Part shown: piece by piece, positions 20,842 through 31,464 of the stretch
How the letters are laid out: the number at the start of each line of letters is the position of its first letter
Position numbering within the stretch: position 1 is the first letter of the stretch
Source: Enterobacter cloacae subsp. cloacae ATCC 13047
Lineage (GTDB): Bacteria > Pseudomonadota > Gammaproteobacteria > Enterobacterales > Enterobacteriaceae
DNA: 64,000 bases
Reading direction: 5' to 3'
Assembly (NCBI RefSeq): GCF_000025565.1
Contig: NC_014121.1
Span: 1,240,001-1,304,000, forward strand
The notes under the pieces: generated by a model
Told to the model about the DNA's origin: nothing
The model's database searches: none
Seen by the model: only the letters and a program-made list of their open reading frames with translations
Program-made: the position numbers and the translations under genes

Positions 20842-21036
20842 GCTGCCGTGTCCTTCCTCATATGCCCACTCCAGGGCACTGAGACGCTTGCCAGAGGAGA
20901 AAGTTTTTACCGCGAAATGATATAGTTATAGCACGTGAGCGTCATGGTTTTCGTTCCGCAGCAGCGAAATCAAAAAATATCGTCGGAAATGTGATGCACT
21001 CTCGGGGGTTGTTTTTACCGCACAGCCTGGATATTA

Positions 21037-21057
21037 TTTTGTTATGTTATAACAAAA
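21037..21057. promoter_or_regulatory. Zur box upstream of ykgM-ykgO
   Basis: Perfect inverted repeat TTTTGTTAT-GTT-ATAACAAAA, matching the core GTTAT...ATAAC of known Zur sites, 15 bases before the ykgM start. It would block transcription while zinc is sufficient. Confidence 0.85.
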
Positions 21058-21072
21058 CATGAGTGATTCACG

Positions 21073-21333
21073 ATGAAACCCAATATCCATCCAGCCTATC
21101 GCACCGTGGTGTTTCACGACACCAGCGCCAATGAATACTTTAAAGTTGGTTCAACCATCAAGACTGACCGCGAAATTGAACTCGACGGTGAAACCTATCC
21201 TTACATCACCATCGAGGTCTCTTCAAAATCGCATCCGTTTTATACCGGCAAACAGAAAACCTTCTCGACGGATGGCAGCGCGGCGCGCTTCCGTAAACGT
21301 TTTGGCGGCTTTCTTAATGCGAAGCGGGGGTGA
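21073..21333 (+). CDS. ykgM: zinc-independent 50S ribosomal protein L31 type B
   Basis: An 86-residue type B L31 (RpmE2). It starts [16 protein letters not shown] and contains no cysteine, so it lacks the zinc ribbon of standard L31. Family motifs are [24 protein letters not shown] and RFRKRFGGF (shown in part). It replaces the zinc-binding paralogue in the ribosome during zinc starvation, releasing zinc. A Zur box precedes it, and ykgO follows two bases after the stop. Confidence 0.95.
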   Translation: MKPNIHPAYRTVVFHDTSANEYFKVGSTIKTDREIELDGETYPYITIEVSSKSHPFYTGKQKTFSTDGSAARFRKRFGGFLNAKRG

Positions 21334-21335
21334 TC

Positions 21336-21476
21336 ATGCAGGTACTTAACTCGTTGCGGAGTGCGAAACAGCGTCACCCGGATTGCCAGATAGTCAAACG
21401 TAAGGGACGCCTGTATGTGATTTGCAAATCAAACCCGCGCTTTAAAGCGGTGCAGGGACGTAAAAAAAGACGCTAG
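21336..21476 (+). CDS. ykgO: zinc-independent 50S ribosomal protein L36 type B
   Basis: A 46-residue L36 type B, almost identical to E. coli Ykg[19 protein letters not shown], then [13 protein letters not shown] and a basic tail. It has only two cysteines and not the CxxC-C-H zinc set of L36A. It forms an operon with ykgM under Zur. Its stop shares the CTAG tetranucleotide with the stop of the convergent GNAT gene. Confidence 0.95.
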   Translation: MQVLNSLRSAKQRHPDCQIVKRKGRLYVICKSNPRFKAVQGRKKRR

Positions 21477-22189
21477 ACGCCCGTTTCACGCCAGCTTTCC
21501 AGGGATCTCTTCTGTTTGCCATCGGCTGTAAAATTGTCGGTGGCAAGCCAGCTTTCAAAGGCGCTCGCCAGCGCAGGCCACTCTTTGTCGATAATCGAAA
21601 ACCAGTCCGTATCCCGGTTATGGCCTTTGGTGACCAGCGCCTGGCGAAAACGCCCCTCAAACAAAAAGCCCAGACGCAGCGCAGCCTTGCGGGAAGGCTC
21701 GTTCAGGCTGTTGCACTTCCACTCATAACGCCGGTAGCCCAGGGTATCGAACACGTATTGCATCAGCAGAAACTGCGCTTCGGTAGACATTGGCGTGCGG
21801 CTCAACAGCGGGGAAAAATGAACGTGTCCCACCTCCACAACGCCATTTTTGGGGTCGATACGCATCAGGGCCAGGGTTCCCACCGGGGAGCGGGTCTGAT
21901 TATCGAAGACGGTAAAGTGTATCGGGTCTGATAATTCACTCACGCTTGCCACCCATGCGGCAAATTCACCTGCCGTGGCATCGGGTTCACGCAGAAGCCA
22001 TGTCCAGCTTCGGGTATCTTCGGCGAGTGAATAAGCGGCAAACAGCGCACCGGCATGCTCCACCTGCAGCGGCTCAAGCCAGCAGTAGCGGCCCTGAAGG
22101 ACCACCCGGGAAGGGTGCTGACGGGGCTGCCAGTCGATTAGCGCTTCGCCCACCGGCTGCCCAAACTGATTGAAAGTATTCATCTTCAT
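21473..22189 (-). CDS. GNAT N-acetyltransferase, RimJ/RimL-like
   Basis: A 238-residue GNAT acetyltransferase of the RimJ/RimL type. The first 30 residues ([18 protein letters not shown]) precede the core with [16 protein letters not shown]. The acetyl-CoA region includes [25 protein letters not shown] (shown in part), and [19 protein letters not shown] is the family-typical end. The substrate is unknown; small molecules or protein N-termini are possible. It is divergent from a MocR regulator, which suggests that regulator controls it. Two starts, 22189 and 22183, are equally plausible. Confidence 0.8.
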   Translation of the reverse strand: MKMNTFNQFGQPVGEALIDWQPRQHPSRVVLQGRYCWLEPLQVEHAGALFAAYSLAEDTRSWTWLLREPDATAGEFAAWVASVSELSDPIHFTVFDNQTRSPVGTLALMRIDPKNGVVEVGHVHFSPLLSRTPMSTEAQFLLMQYVFDTLGYRRYEWKCNSLNEPSRKAALRLGFLFEGRFRQALVTKGHNRDTDWFSIIDKEWPALASAFESWLATDNFTADGKQKRSLESWRETGV

Positions 22190-22229
22190 CTCCGTGACGT
22201 TGTAAAGAGTTCCAGACTAGTGAAGAAGT

Positions 22230-22273
22230 GGTTCCTTAAAAAGGACCAACAGGCTATGTTTTGGTGGTACCAC
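22230..22273. promoter_or_regulatory. candidate MocR operators between the GNAT and MocR genes
   Basis: Two symmetric elements: GGTTCCTTAAAAAGGACC (22230-22247, imperfect) and the perfect palindrome GTGGTACCAC (22264-22273), which ends just before the ribosome binding site GAGGAGG of the MocR gene. Binding there would affect both divergent genes. Inference from position. Confidence 0.4.
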
Positions 22274-22284
22274 GAGGAGGGGCG

Positions 22285-23745
22285 ATGAATATTCCTGGCG
22301 ATGAACTGTATACTTTGCTGAATACGGCGCTGAAAAACCGCGGACAAGAGACGCTGCAGCGCACGCTTTATCTTTCATTGCGGGAGTACATATTGTCCGG
22401 CAGGTTACAGTCCGGTAGCCGCCTGTCTGGTTCCAGGACGCTGGCCGGGCACCTCTCCCTTTCCCGAAACACCGTTAATGCGGCACTGGAACAGCTCACG
22501 CTCGAAGGGTATCTGTTGTGTAGCCGCCAGGGAACGCGGGTGGCACCGCTGGCGGCCCGTCAGCTCGCGCAGGATTTACCGGCGCCCGCGGTTGCGCTTG
22601 CCGGGCGGGTTAGCGCACTGCCTGCCCCTGTACCGCGTAGCACGCCGGTTCTGGCCTTTACGCCGGGGACACCGGCCATCAACTATTTTCCCTTGCCGCT
22701 CTGGCGGCGCCTGTACGATCGCGTGTTGCGGGAGGAGGGAAGTACCCTGTTGGGCTACGGCGATCCCGCCGGGGAACCTGCTTTGCGGGCGGCCATTGCC
22801 CGCCACCTTGCGCTTTCCCGCGGGATTGACTGCGACGCCAGCCAGATTGTGATCACCGAAGGCGCACTGGAAGGTGTGAACCTCTGCACCCTGCTATTGA
22901 GTGAGCCGGGCGATGTTGCCTGGGTGGAAGATCCCGGCTATGCCGGCGCAAAAAGCGCCTTTGTGAAAGCGGGTTTAGCCATAACGGGAATACCGGTTGA
23001 TGGAGAGGGCATGTGCTGGGAAGGAACAGATGCGCCGTCCCCTTCGCTTATTTTTACTTCACCTTCACATCAGTTTCCGTACGGAAGTGTCCTCAGCGCG
23101 CGGCGGCGTCTGGCGTTACTGGATGTGGCGCGACAACATAACGCCTGGATTATCGAGGATGATTACGACAGCGAGTTTCGTTATAGCGGTGAGCCGGTAC
23201 CGGCGATGCTGGGAATGATTAACCATGCGCCCGTTGTTTATCTGGGAACATTCAGCAAAACGTTATTCCCGTCGCTCAGAATGGGGTTTATGGTTTTCCC
23301 CCCGGCGCTGGCGAAAGCGGCACGCCCGGCCATCGGTTCGTTATTGCGCGGCGGGCATCGCGCCGAGCAGCGTACCCTGGCGCTGTTCATTGAAGAGGGC
23401 CACTATGCGCGCCATTTGGCAGCCATGCGTCGTCTCTATCGTAAACGCTACCGACAGCTGCGTGAGGCTCTGAATGCGGAGCTTCATGTACCACACCGGG
23501 TTCTGGCGGGGGAAGGGGGCATGCATCTGACGGTGGCGATTGACGGAATCGACGACAGGCAACTGGTGGAACAGGCCAGGGCGTATCAGCTGGCTCCAGC
23601 GGCATTGAGCGGGTATTACCTTGATACAAAACAGGGGCAGAGCGGTCTGGTATTAGGCTACGGGAACACATCGGCTTCACTGTATGCGTCGGCTATCCGA
23701 CGCATACAGATACTGATCACGCAACAGCAGGGCGGGAAAGGGTAA
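22285..23745 (+). CDS. MocR/PdxR-family transcriptional regulator
   Basis: A 486-residue GntR-aminotransferase fusion. Winged-helix DNA-binding domain about residues 15-85 ([21 protein letters not shown]), then a PLP-binding domain with [10 protein letters not shown] and the PLP lysine in [15 protein letters not shown]. It may respond to PLP or an amino-compound adduct. The ATG at 22285 has a strong GAGGAGG ribosome binding site; an upstream GTG would run through the operator palindrome. It is divergent from the GNAT gene, the likely target. Its last 29 bases overlap the convergent ylaC. A different subfamily from the YczR-like protein in this window. Confidence 0.85.
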   Translation: MNIPGDELYTLLNTALKNRGQETLQRTLYLSLREYILSGRLQSGSRLSGSRTLAGHLSLSRNTVNAALEQLTLEGYLLCSRQGTRVAPLAARQLAQDLPAPAVALAGRVSALPAPVPRSTPVLAFTPGTPAINYFPLPLWRRLYDRVLREEGSTLLGYGDPAGEPALRAAIARHLALSRGIDCDASQIVITEGALEGVNLCTLLLSEPGDVAWVEDPGYAGAKSAFVKAGLAITGIPVDGEGMCWEGTDAPSPSLIFTSPSHQFPYGSVLSARRRLALLDVARQHNAWIIEDDYDSEFRYSGEPVPAMLGMINHAPVVYLGTFSKTLFPSLRMGFMVFPPALAKAARPAIGSLLRGGHRAEQRTLALFIEEGHYARHLAAMRRLYRKRYRQLREALNAELHVPHRVLAGEGGMHLTVAIDGIDDRQLVEQARAYQLAPAALSGYYLDTKQGQSGLVLGYGNTSASLYASAIRRIQILITQQQGGKG

Positions 23746-24184
23746 AGACATCATAGAAAGAGAGCTGGCCTTTGGTTGAGACCATTTTTTGCAGTTTCTC
23801 TTTTTGTTCGGTTTCTACCGCAGGGGAGTGCAGAATGCTGTCGATCAGCTCCGGCGGGACAAAACGGGTGTTGTACCACTCGCCGTTGTAGCAGACCCGG
23901 AAATCGAGCACGTCGATATCTTCATAACGATAGCGCGGATGCACGTCAAAAAAGAAAAACGCGTTAAATACCACAAACAGCACCACAAGCAGCCAGACGG
24001 AGTCCACCAGCGTTTCGGATTTCAGCATGACAATCAGCGTTGCCAGCCAGGCGGCATACATTGCGACAAACAGGCCTGGATGTTTGCGAATAAAGCTAAT
24101 GCTAAAGCGCGGGCGATTATCGCGCTTTTCGCGGATGTTGAGATCGTCGATGGTGGCGGTAAGCAGGCGCTGTATTTCGGTCAT
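23717..24184 (-). CDS. ylaC: inner-membrane protein YlaC
   Basis: A 155-residue membrane protein matching E. coli YlaC in length and sequence. Two adjacent hydrophobic helices lie at about residues 36-55 and 62-80, followed by a soluble C-terminal part ([20 protein letters not shown]). Function unknown. Located between a MocR gene and maa. Confidence 0.88.
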   Translation of the reverse strand: MTEIQRLLTATIDDLNIREKRDNRPRFSISFIRKHPGLFVAMYAAWLATLIVMLKSETLVDSVWLLVVLFVVFNAFFFFDVHPRYRYEDIDVLDFRVCYNGEWYNTRFVPPELIDSILHSPAVETEQKEKLQKMVSTKGQLSFYDVFTLSRPAVA

Positions 24185-24299
24185 TTTTTGCCTTCATGAT
24201 TGTTGAATACAGGGGATCTGCCTATTTTAGGGGAGCCATTTGACTGAAAAAAGTAACAGTTACGCGCTGAAAGACCATAACAGTTGACTCCCCACACCT

Positions 24300-24851
24300 T
24301 CACAGCATTTTGATAATTTTCGCCGGATTACCCCCGACGACGGCATTGGCCGGGACATCTTTTGTCACCACAGCGCCGGAGGCGATCACCACATTATCCC
24401 CCACCGTGACGCCCGGGTTAATCACTGCCCGTCCGCCGATCCAGACATTATTGCCAATGCGCACGGGTTTACCGTATTCCACTCCGCTGTTGCGTTCTTC
24501 GGCATCCAGCGGGTGGGTGGCCGTATAAATATGCACGCCAGGCGCGAGCATACAGTTATCACCAATATGAATAGGGCAGACATCGAGCATCACGCAGTCG
24601 AAGTTAGCGTAAAATTCTTTGCCCAGGAAAATGTTATAGCCATAGTCACAACGGAAAGCTGGCTCAATATAAGCCCCTTCACTTTGCCCCAGCAGTTCCG
24701 CCAGAATCTTCTGGCGTTCTGTTTTCTCATCGGGGGCTGAGTGGTTATAGCGGTGAACCAGATGGCGGGCACGCAGTCGGTCGGCCCGTAATGTTTCATC
24801 GCCAGGACGGTAATGTTCACCCGCAATCATTTTCTGTTTTTCTACGCTCAT
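24300..24851 (-). CDS. maa: maltose O-acetyltransferase Maa
   Basis: A 183-residue left-handed beta-helix acetyltransferase of the hexapeptide-repeat family. The N-terminal [17 protein letters not shown] segment and the catalytic histidine region [13 protein letters not shown] (about residue 113) are typical. It ends [17 protein letters not shown]. It transfers acetyl from acetyl-CoA to the 6-hydroxyl of maltose and glucose, perhaps to remove excess sugar. A perfect CRP core and a 12-base palindrome lie 50-90 bases upstream. Confidence 0.93.
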   Translation of the reverse strand: MSVEKQKMIAGEHYRPGDETLRADRLRARHLVHRYNHSAPDEKTERQKILAELLGQSEGAYIEPAFRCDYGYNIFLGKEFYANFDCVMLDVCPIHIGDNCMLAPGVHIYTATHPLDAEERNSGVEYGKPVRIGNNVWIGGRAVINPGVTVGDNVVIASGAVVTKDVPANAVVGGNPAKIIKML

Positions 24852-24903
24852 AGGATGCCTCTCTGGGTTCGATTACCGCAGGGTAATCGGGATAAGCCAG
24901 GAA

Positions 24904-24915
24904 GGGAACGTTCCC
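24904..24915. promoter_or_regulatory. 12-base perfect palindrome upstream of maa
   Basis: GGGAACGTTCCC, 53 bases before the maa start codon and between the CRP site and the gene. Possible operator; the protein that would bind is not known. Confidence 0.35.
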
Positions 24916-24925
24916 GAAAGGCGCG

Positions 24926-24941
24926 TGTGACTAAAGTCACA
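24926..24941. promoter_or_regulatory. CRP site upstream of maa
   Basis: TGTGA-CTAAAG-TCACA has both CRP half-sites complete, and the dyad extends to seven bases on each side. The centre is 83 bases before the maa start, a distance suited to activation of an upstream promoter. Confidence 0.65.
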
Positions 24942-25060
24942 ACATTGTTGCTAATGATCACGTTTTACACGGAGACCTGGCTTTAACACCGGGATCGTAA
25001 TTCGAAAGGTATAAACAACTAAGAGAGTGGCGTAGAACCTCTACAGACACACTGCAACAA

Positions 25061-25279
25061 CTAACGGACAAATTTCCACACGGAAGGAGGGATTTTGTCA
25101 TACAGTTTATTCATGGTCAGCTCGGCAAGGCGATGGTCAGCGGCTGAATAAAATACGGTCAGTTCATTATCAGAAAGCTCGTATTTATTTTTTTCAATCA
25201 CGCGTTCGAGTGTGTCAATTGACTGACAACGTCGTAAGCGCATCAAATAATCGGTTTTTGTGAGTGGTTTATCAGACAT
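25061..25279 (-). CDS. hha: haemolysin expression modulator Hha
   Basis: A 72-residue Hha/YmoA-family protein: [20 protein letters not shown] through [28 protein letters not shown] (shown in part). Four helices, no DNA-binding motif of its own. It binds H-NS and StpA and sharpens silencing of AT-rich foreign genes. It follows tomB after 27 bases in the standard tomB-hha operon. Confidence 0.97.
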   Translation of the reverse strand: MSDKPLTKTDYLMRLRRCQSIDTLERVIEKNKYELSDNELTVFYSAADHRLAELTMNKLYDKIPPSVWKFVR

Positions 25280-25306
25280 AAATTCACCTTAGTCATTGTA
25301 ATAATT

Positions 25307-25681
25307 TTAACAGGAAAGGCTAACCGGGTTAGCTCTGCTCACGTTGACGAAACAGCGGAATAGCCGGTTTCCAGATTTACGCCATTTCTGCAAATCCTGC
25401 GCGTTAATGCCGTAGCTGCTGAACAACATAAAGGTGTCATCCAGGTATTCGTCAATTTGCTCAATCAGTTTATTATCTTCATTGTACTTAATTTTATAAT
25501 TAAGTGCGAAGGTCGCGATATGCTCTATCAACTCATTCAATTGCAAATTGATGGCCGATGTTGGATCGTTCACCCAGCCATGATTACTTTCATCAAGATT
25601 GGCAAGGCAGTCATGGTACAAGGATTCGCAGAGAAATTTCAACTGCGCGATATCATGCCTTTTTGGCGAGTACTCGTCCAT
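25307..25681 (-). CDS. tomB: Hha toxicity modulator TomB
   Basis: A 124-residue protein, the antitoxin-like partner of Hha. It starts MDEYSPKRHDIAQLKFLCES and contains the conserved cysteine region (LYHDCLANLDESNHG). TomB oxidises a conserved Hha cysteine in an oxygen-dependent way and lowers Hha toxicity. The ATG at 25681 is preferred to one 11 codons upstream by comparison with E. coli. The 512-base space upstream, up to acrB, carries no gene. Confidence 0.95.
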   Translation of the reverse strand: MDEYSPKRHDIAQLKFLCESLYHDCLANLDESNHGWVNDPTSAINLQLNELIEHIATFALNYKIKYNEDNKLIEQIDEYLDDTFMLFSSYGINAQDLQKWRKSGNRLFRCFVNVSRANPVSLSC

Positions 25682-25992
25682 AGCGCATCCCCTTCTGAGT
25701 GATTTCTTACTCACCGAACATCATTGTCGGGATGGATACAACCTACTTAGCTCTACGGGTGCTGTGCTCCTGTTCACTCTAACTATAAGCCACTCTGATC
25801 AGGATTTCACCGCGCTATTACGAAAAATTACAATTAAAATCAGAGTCTGCGAGCGTTTACGCAATAGTACATCCTAAGATGAACACTTTTATCCAAATTA
25901 ACGCTGGTTTTTTTTCGCTTCCTTACGTTTCATTGATTTAGCGTAAACACGCGGAAAAAGTCCGGATTCAGAATTTTCTTTGTATGGACTTG

Positions 25993-26014
25993 TTATTAGG
26001 AATATTCCTAATAA
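25993..26014. promoter_or_regulatory. 22-base perfect palindrome resembling an RcsAB box
   Basis: The core TTAGGAATATTCCTAA is flanked by TTA and TAA to give 11-base perfect arms. The central 14 bases (TAGGAATATTCCTA) differ at two positions at most from the RcsAB consensus TAAGAATATTCCTA. It lies 312 bases upstream of tomB. See findings. Confidence 0.55.
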
Positions 26015-26150
26015 GTTAAGCGGCGAAATGGAATTAAAACAATCCTGAGTTCGCCCATTAAGTTTTCTGCTAATTATGATATGCCTTTTAAACATGGCAT
26101 AAAATAAATAAAACGACAATAAGCGTATTTTATGATTTTTTTCAGAAATG

Positions 26151-26175
26151 AAAAAGGCCGCTAATGCGGCCTTTT
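26151..26175. terminator. acrB terminator
   Basis: AAAAAGGCCGC pairs with GCGGCCTTTTT around TAA/T. A strong, symmetric hairpin; it works for acrAB transcripts on the minus strand and for anything coming from the other side. Confidence 0.9.
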
Positions 26176-26193
26176 TATCATGTGAAACCGGTA

Positions 26194-29343
<3,150 letters not shown>

Positions 29344-29362
29344 TTAACGGCTCCTGTTTAAG

Positions 29363-30556
29363 TTAAGACTTGGTTTGTTCTGACTGGCCAGCGGCCGAAG
29401 CTTGTTGTTTATCGTCAGACTTCACTTCCTGTGCTTTAACCTGCGCGCCAGGACGAACTTTTTGCAAACCAGTAACAATCACGCGATCGCCATCTTTCAG
29501 ACCGTCCGTCACCAGCCATTTATCGCCAATCGCCTGCGTAGCAGTGATATTGCGCATTTCGACTTTGTCACCAGCGCCAACAACCAGTGCGCTCGCATCG
29601 CCGCGTGGCGTACGGGTCACACCCTGCTGTGGAACCAGAAGTGCGGTTGGGTTAGTGCCTTCTTCCAGACGTGCGCGAACGAACATACCTGGCAACAGGG
29701 TGTGGTCAGGGTTCGGGAAGATCGCACGTAAGGTGATGGAACCGGTGGTCTGGTCGACCGTTACATCAGAGAATTCCAGCGTACCCGCCTGTGGATATTT
29801 GATGCCGTCGTTAGTGACCAGCTCCACTTTGGCTTTACCGTTCTCCTGCTTCAGGGTGCCGTTTGCCAGCTCTTGTTTCAGTCGCAGGAAATCGTTGCTG
29901 GACTGCGTCACGTCAACGTAGATCGGATCAAGCTGCTGCACGGTTGCCATCGCTGTGGCCTGACCGTTTTGTACCAGCGCCCCTTCCGTCACGGAGGATT
30001 TACCAATACGACCGCTGATAGGGGAGGTCACTTTGGTATAGGCCAGGTTGATGCGCGCGGTTTCGACAGCTGCTTTTGCTGCCACAACGGCCGCGTTAGC
30101 CTGCTGTGCATCCGCCAGGGCTGTGTCGTAGTCCTGTTGGCTGATGTACTGCGTACCGAGCAGTTTTTTGTAACGATTCAACGTCAGCTGAGAGATTTTG
30201 GCCGCCGCTTCCGCTTTCGCCAGGTCGCCTTTCGCGCTTTCATACGACGCCTGATACGTTGCGGGATCAATCTGATAAAGAGACTCACCGGCTTGCACAT
30301 CGCCGCCTTCGGTAAAGTTACGTTTCAGGATAATGCCGCTCACCTGAGGACGAACTTCTGCAATGCGATAAGCACTTGTGCGGCCAGGCAATTCGGTGGT
30401 GATCTGAAGAGGTTCGGATTTGAGCGTCACAACGCCAACTTCTGGCATCTGCTGCGCTCCTTGTTGAGCCTGTTTGTCGTCACATCCTGTAAGCGTTAAG
30501 CTGCCTGAGAGCATCAGAACGACCGCCAGAGGCGTTAACCCTCTGTTTTTGTTCAT
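29363..30556 (-). CDS. acrA: periplasmic adaptor of the multidrug pump AcrA
   Basis: A 397-residue membrane-fusion lipoprotein. The signal peptide ends in LTGC with the lipidated cysteine at residue 25. Domains in order: membrane-proximal, lipoyl and alpha-hairpin (about residues 100-170, rich in Ala and Gln). It bridges AcrB and TolC in the periplasm. The ATG at 30556 (MNKNRGLTPLAVV) is the E. coli start; the open frame extends upstream into the promoter. Divergent from acrR. Confidence 0.97.
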   Translation of the reverse strand: MNKNRGLTPLAVVLMLSGSLTLTGCDDKQAQQGAQQMPEVGVVTLKSEPLQITTELPGRTSAYRIAEVRPQVSGIILKRNFTEGGDVQAGESLYQIDPATYQASYESAKGDLAKAEAAAKISQLTLNRYKKLLGTQYISQQDYDTALADAQQANAAVVAAKAAVETARINLAYTKVTSPISGRIGKSSVTEGALVQNGQATAMATVQQLDPIYVDVTQSSNDFLRLKQELANGTLKQENGKAKVELVTNDGIKYPQAGTLEFSDVTVDQTTGSITLRAIFPNPDHTLLPGMFVRARLEEGTNPTALLVPQQGVTRTPRGDASALVVGAGDKVEMRNITATQAIGDKWLVTDGLKDGDRVIVTGLQKVRPGAQVKAQEVKSDDKQQASAAGQSEQTKS

Positions 30557-30645
30557 ATGTAAACCTCGAGTGTCCGATTTCAAATTGATCAATGGTCCTG
30601 AGTCCAAAAACCCATTGCTGCGTTTATATTATCGTCATGCTATGG

Positions 30646-30669
30646 TACATACATTCACAAATGTATGTA
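30646..30669. promoter_or_regulatory. AcrR operator between acrA and acrR
   Basis: Two 10-base arms TACATACATT and AATGTATGTA around CACA make a 24-base inverted repeat, the same as the AcrR operator of E. coli as I remember it. It sits between the divergent acrAB and acrR promoters. Confidence 0.93.
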
Positions 30670-30697
30670 AATCTGACGCCTGTAAATTCACCCACTT

Positions 30698-31351
30698 ATG
30701 GCACGAAAAACCAAACAACAAGCGCTTGAAACCCGACAACACATTCTGGATGTGGCAATCCGCTTATTTTCTCAGCAAGGTGTTTCGTCAACCTCGCTGG
30801 CACAGATTGCTCAGGCCGCTGGCGTTACGCGGGGAGCGATTTACTGGCATTTTAAAGACAAGTCAGATCTGTTCAGTGAAATCTGGGAGCTTTCAGAGTC
30901 CAGCATTAGCGATCTCGAGAGTGAGTATCGGGCAAAATTCCCTGACGATCCACTCTCAGTATTAAGAGAAATATTAGTATATATCCTTGAAGCGACGGTA
31001 GTTGAAGAGCGCCGTCGGTTAATGATGGAAATTATTTTCCATAAATGTGAGTTTGTGGGAGAGATGGCTGTTGTGCAGCAGGCGCAACGCAGCCTTAGCC
31101 TGGAAAGCTATGACCGCATTGAACAGAACCTGAACCAGTGCATGCAGGCTAAACTGTTACCGGCCAATCTCCTGACCCGCCGGGCGGCTATTCTGATGCG
31201 CAGCTACATTTCGGGCCTGATGGAAAACTGGCTTTTCGCCCCGCAATCCTTTGACTTAAAAGCGGAAGCCCGCAGCTACGTGGCGATTTTACTGGAAATG
31301 CTACAGCTCTGCCCGACGCTGCGCAGCGACGCGCCTTCGCTCACTGCCTGA
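30698..31351 (+). CDS. acrR: TetR-family repressor AcrR
   Basis: A 217-residue TetR-family regulator, close to E. coli AcrR (215). The helix-turn-helix is at about residues 30-55 ([19 protein letters not shown]). The C-terminal domain binds drugs and releases the repressor from the acrAB operator. No stop or frameshift interrupts it, so by this gene alone AcrAB should be normally repressed. Divergent from acrA; mscK follows on the same strand after 113 bases. Confidence 0.97.
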   Translation: MARKTKQQALETRQHILDVAIRLFSQQGVSSTSLAQIAQAAGVTRGAIYWHFKDKSDLFSEIWELSESSISDLESEYRAKFPDDPLSVLREILVYILEATVVEERRRLMMEIIFHKCEFVGEMAVVQQAQRSLSLESYDRIEQNLNQCMQAKLLPANLLTRRAAILMRSYISGLMENWLFAPQSFDLKAEARSYVAILLEMLQLCPTLRSDAPSLTA

Positions 31352-31464
31352 GCCATTTCCAGGATTTATCTCAGAGGCTCACGTTCGCGCTATTCTGCTT
31401 CAGGCGAGCGTGATATTCTGCACGCCGGACTATTTTCGGTCATCTTCTGACATCACTCACGACT

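Larger units (their letters stand above)
25682..26193. other. AT-rich gene-free gap between tomB and acrB
   Basis: The gap holds the upstream region of tomB-hha, a 22-base perfect palindrome at 25993-26014, and the acrB terminator at 26151-26175. A 73-codon frame at 25898-26119 on the minus strand crosses the palindrome and has no recognisable product. The AT content suits H-NS/Hha binding. Confidence 0.6.

Noticed and set aside
25898..26119. A 73-codon open frame on the minus strand between tomB and acrB
   Set aside because: No recognisable product; it crosses the 22-base palindrome and lies in AT-rich DNA, where open frames occur by chance. Conservation would be needed to revive it.
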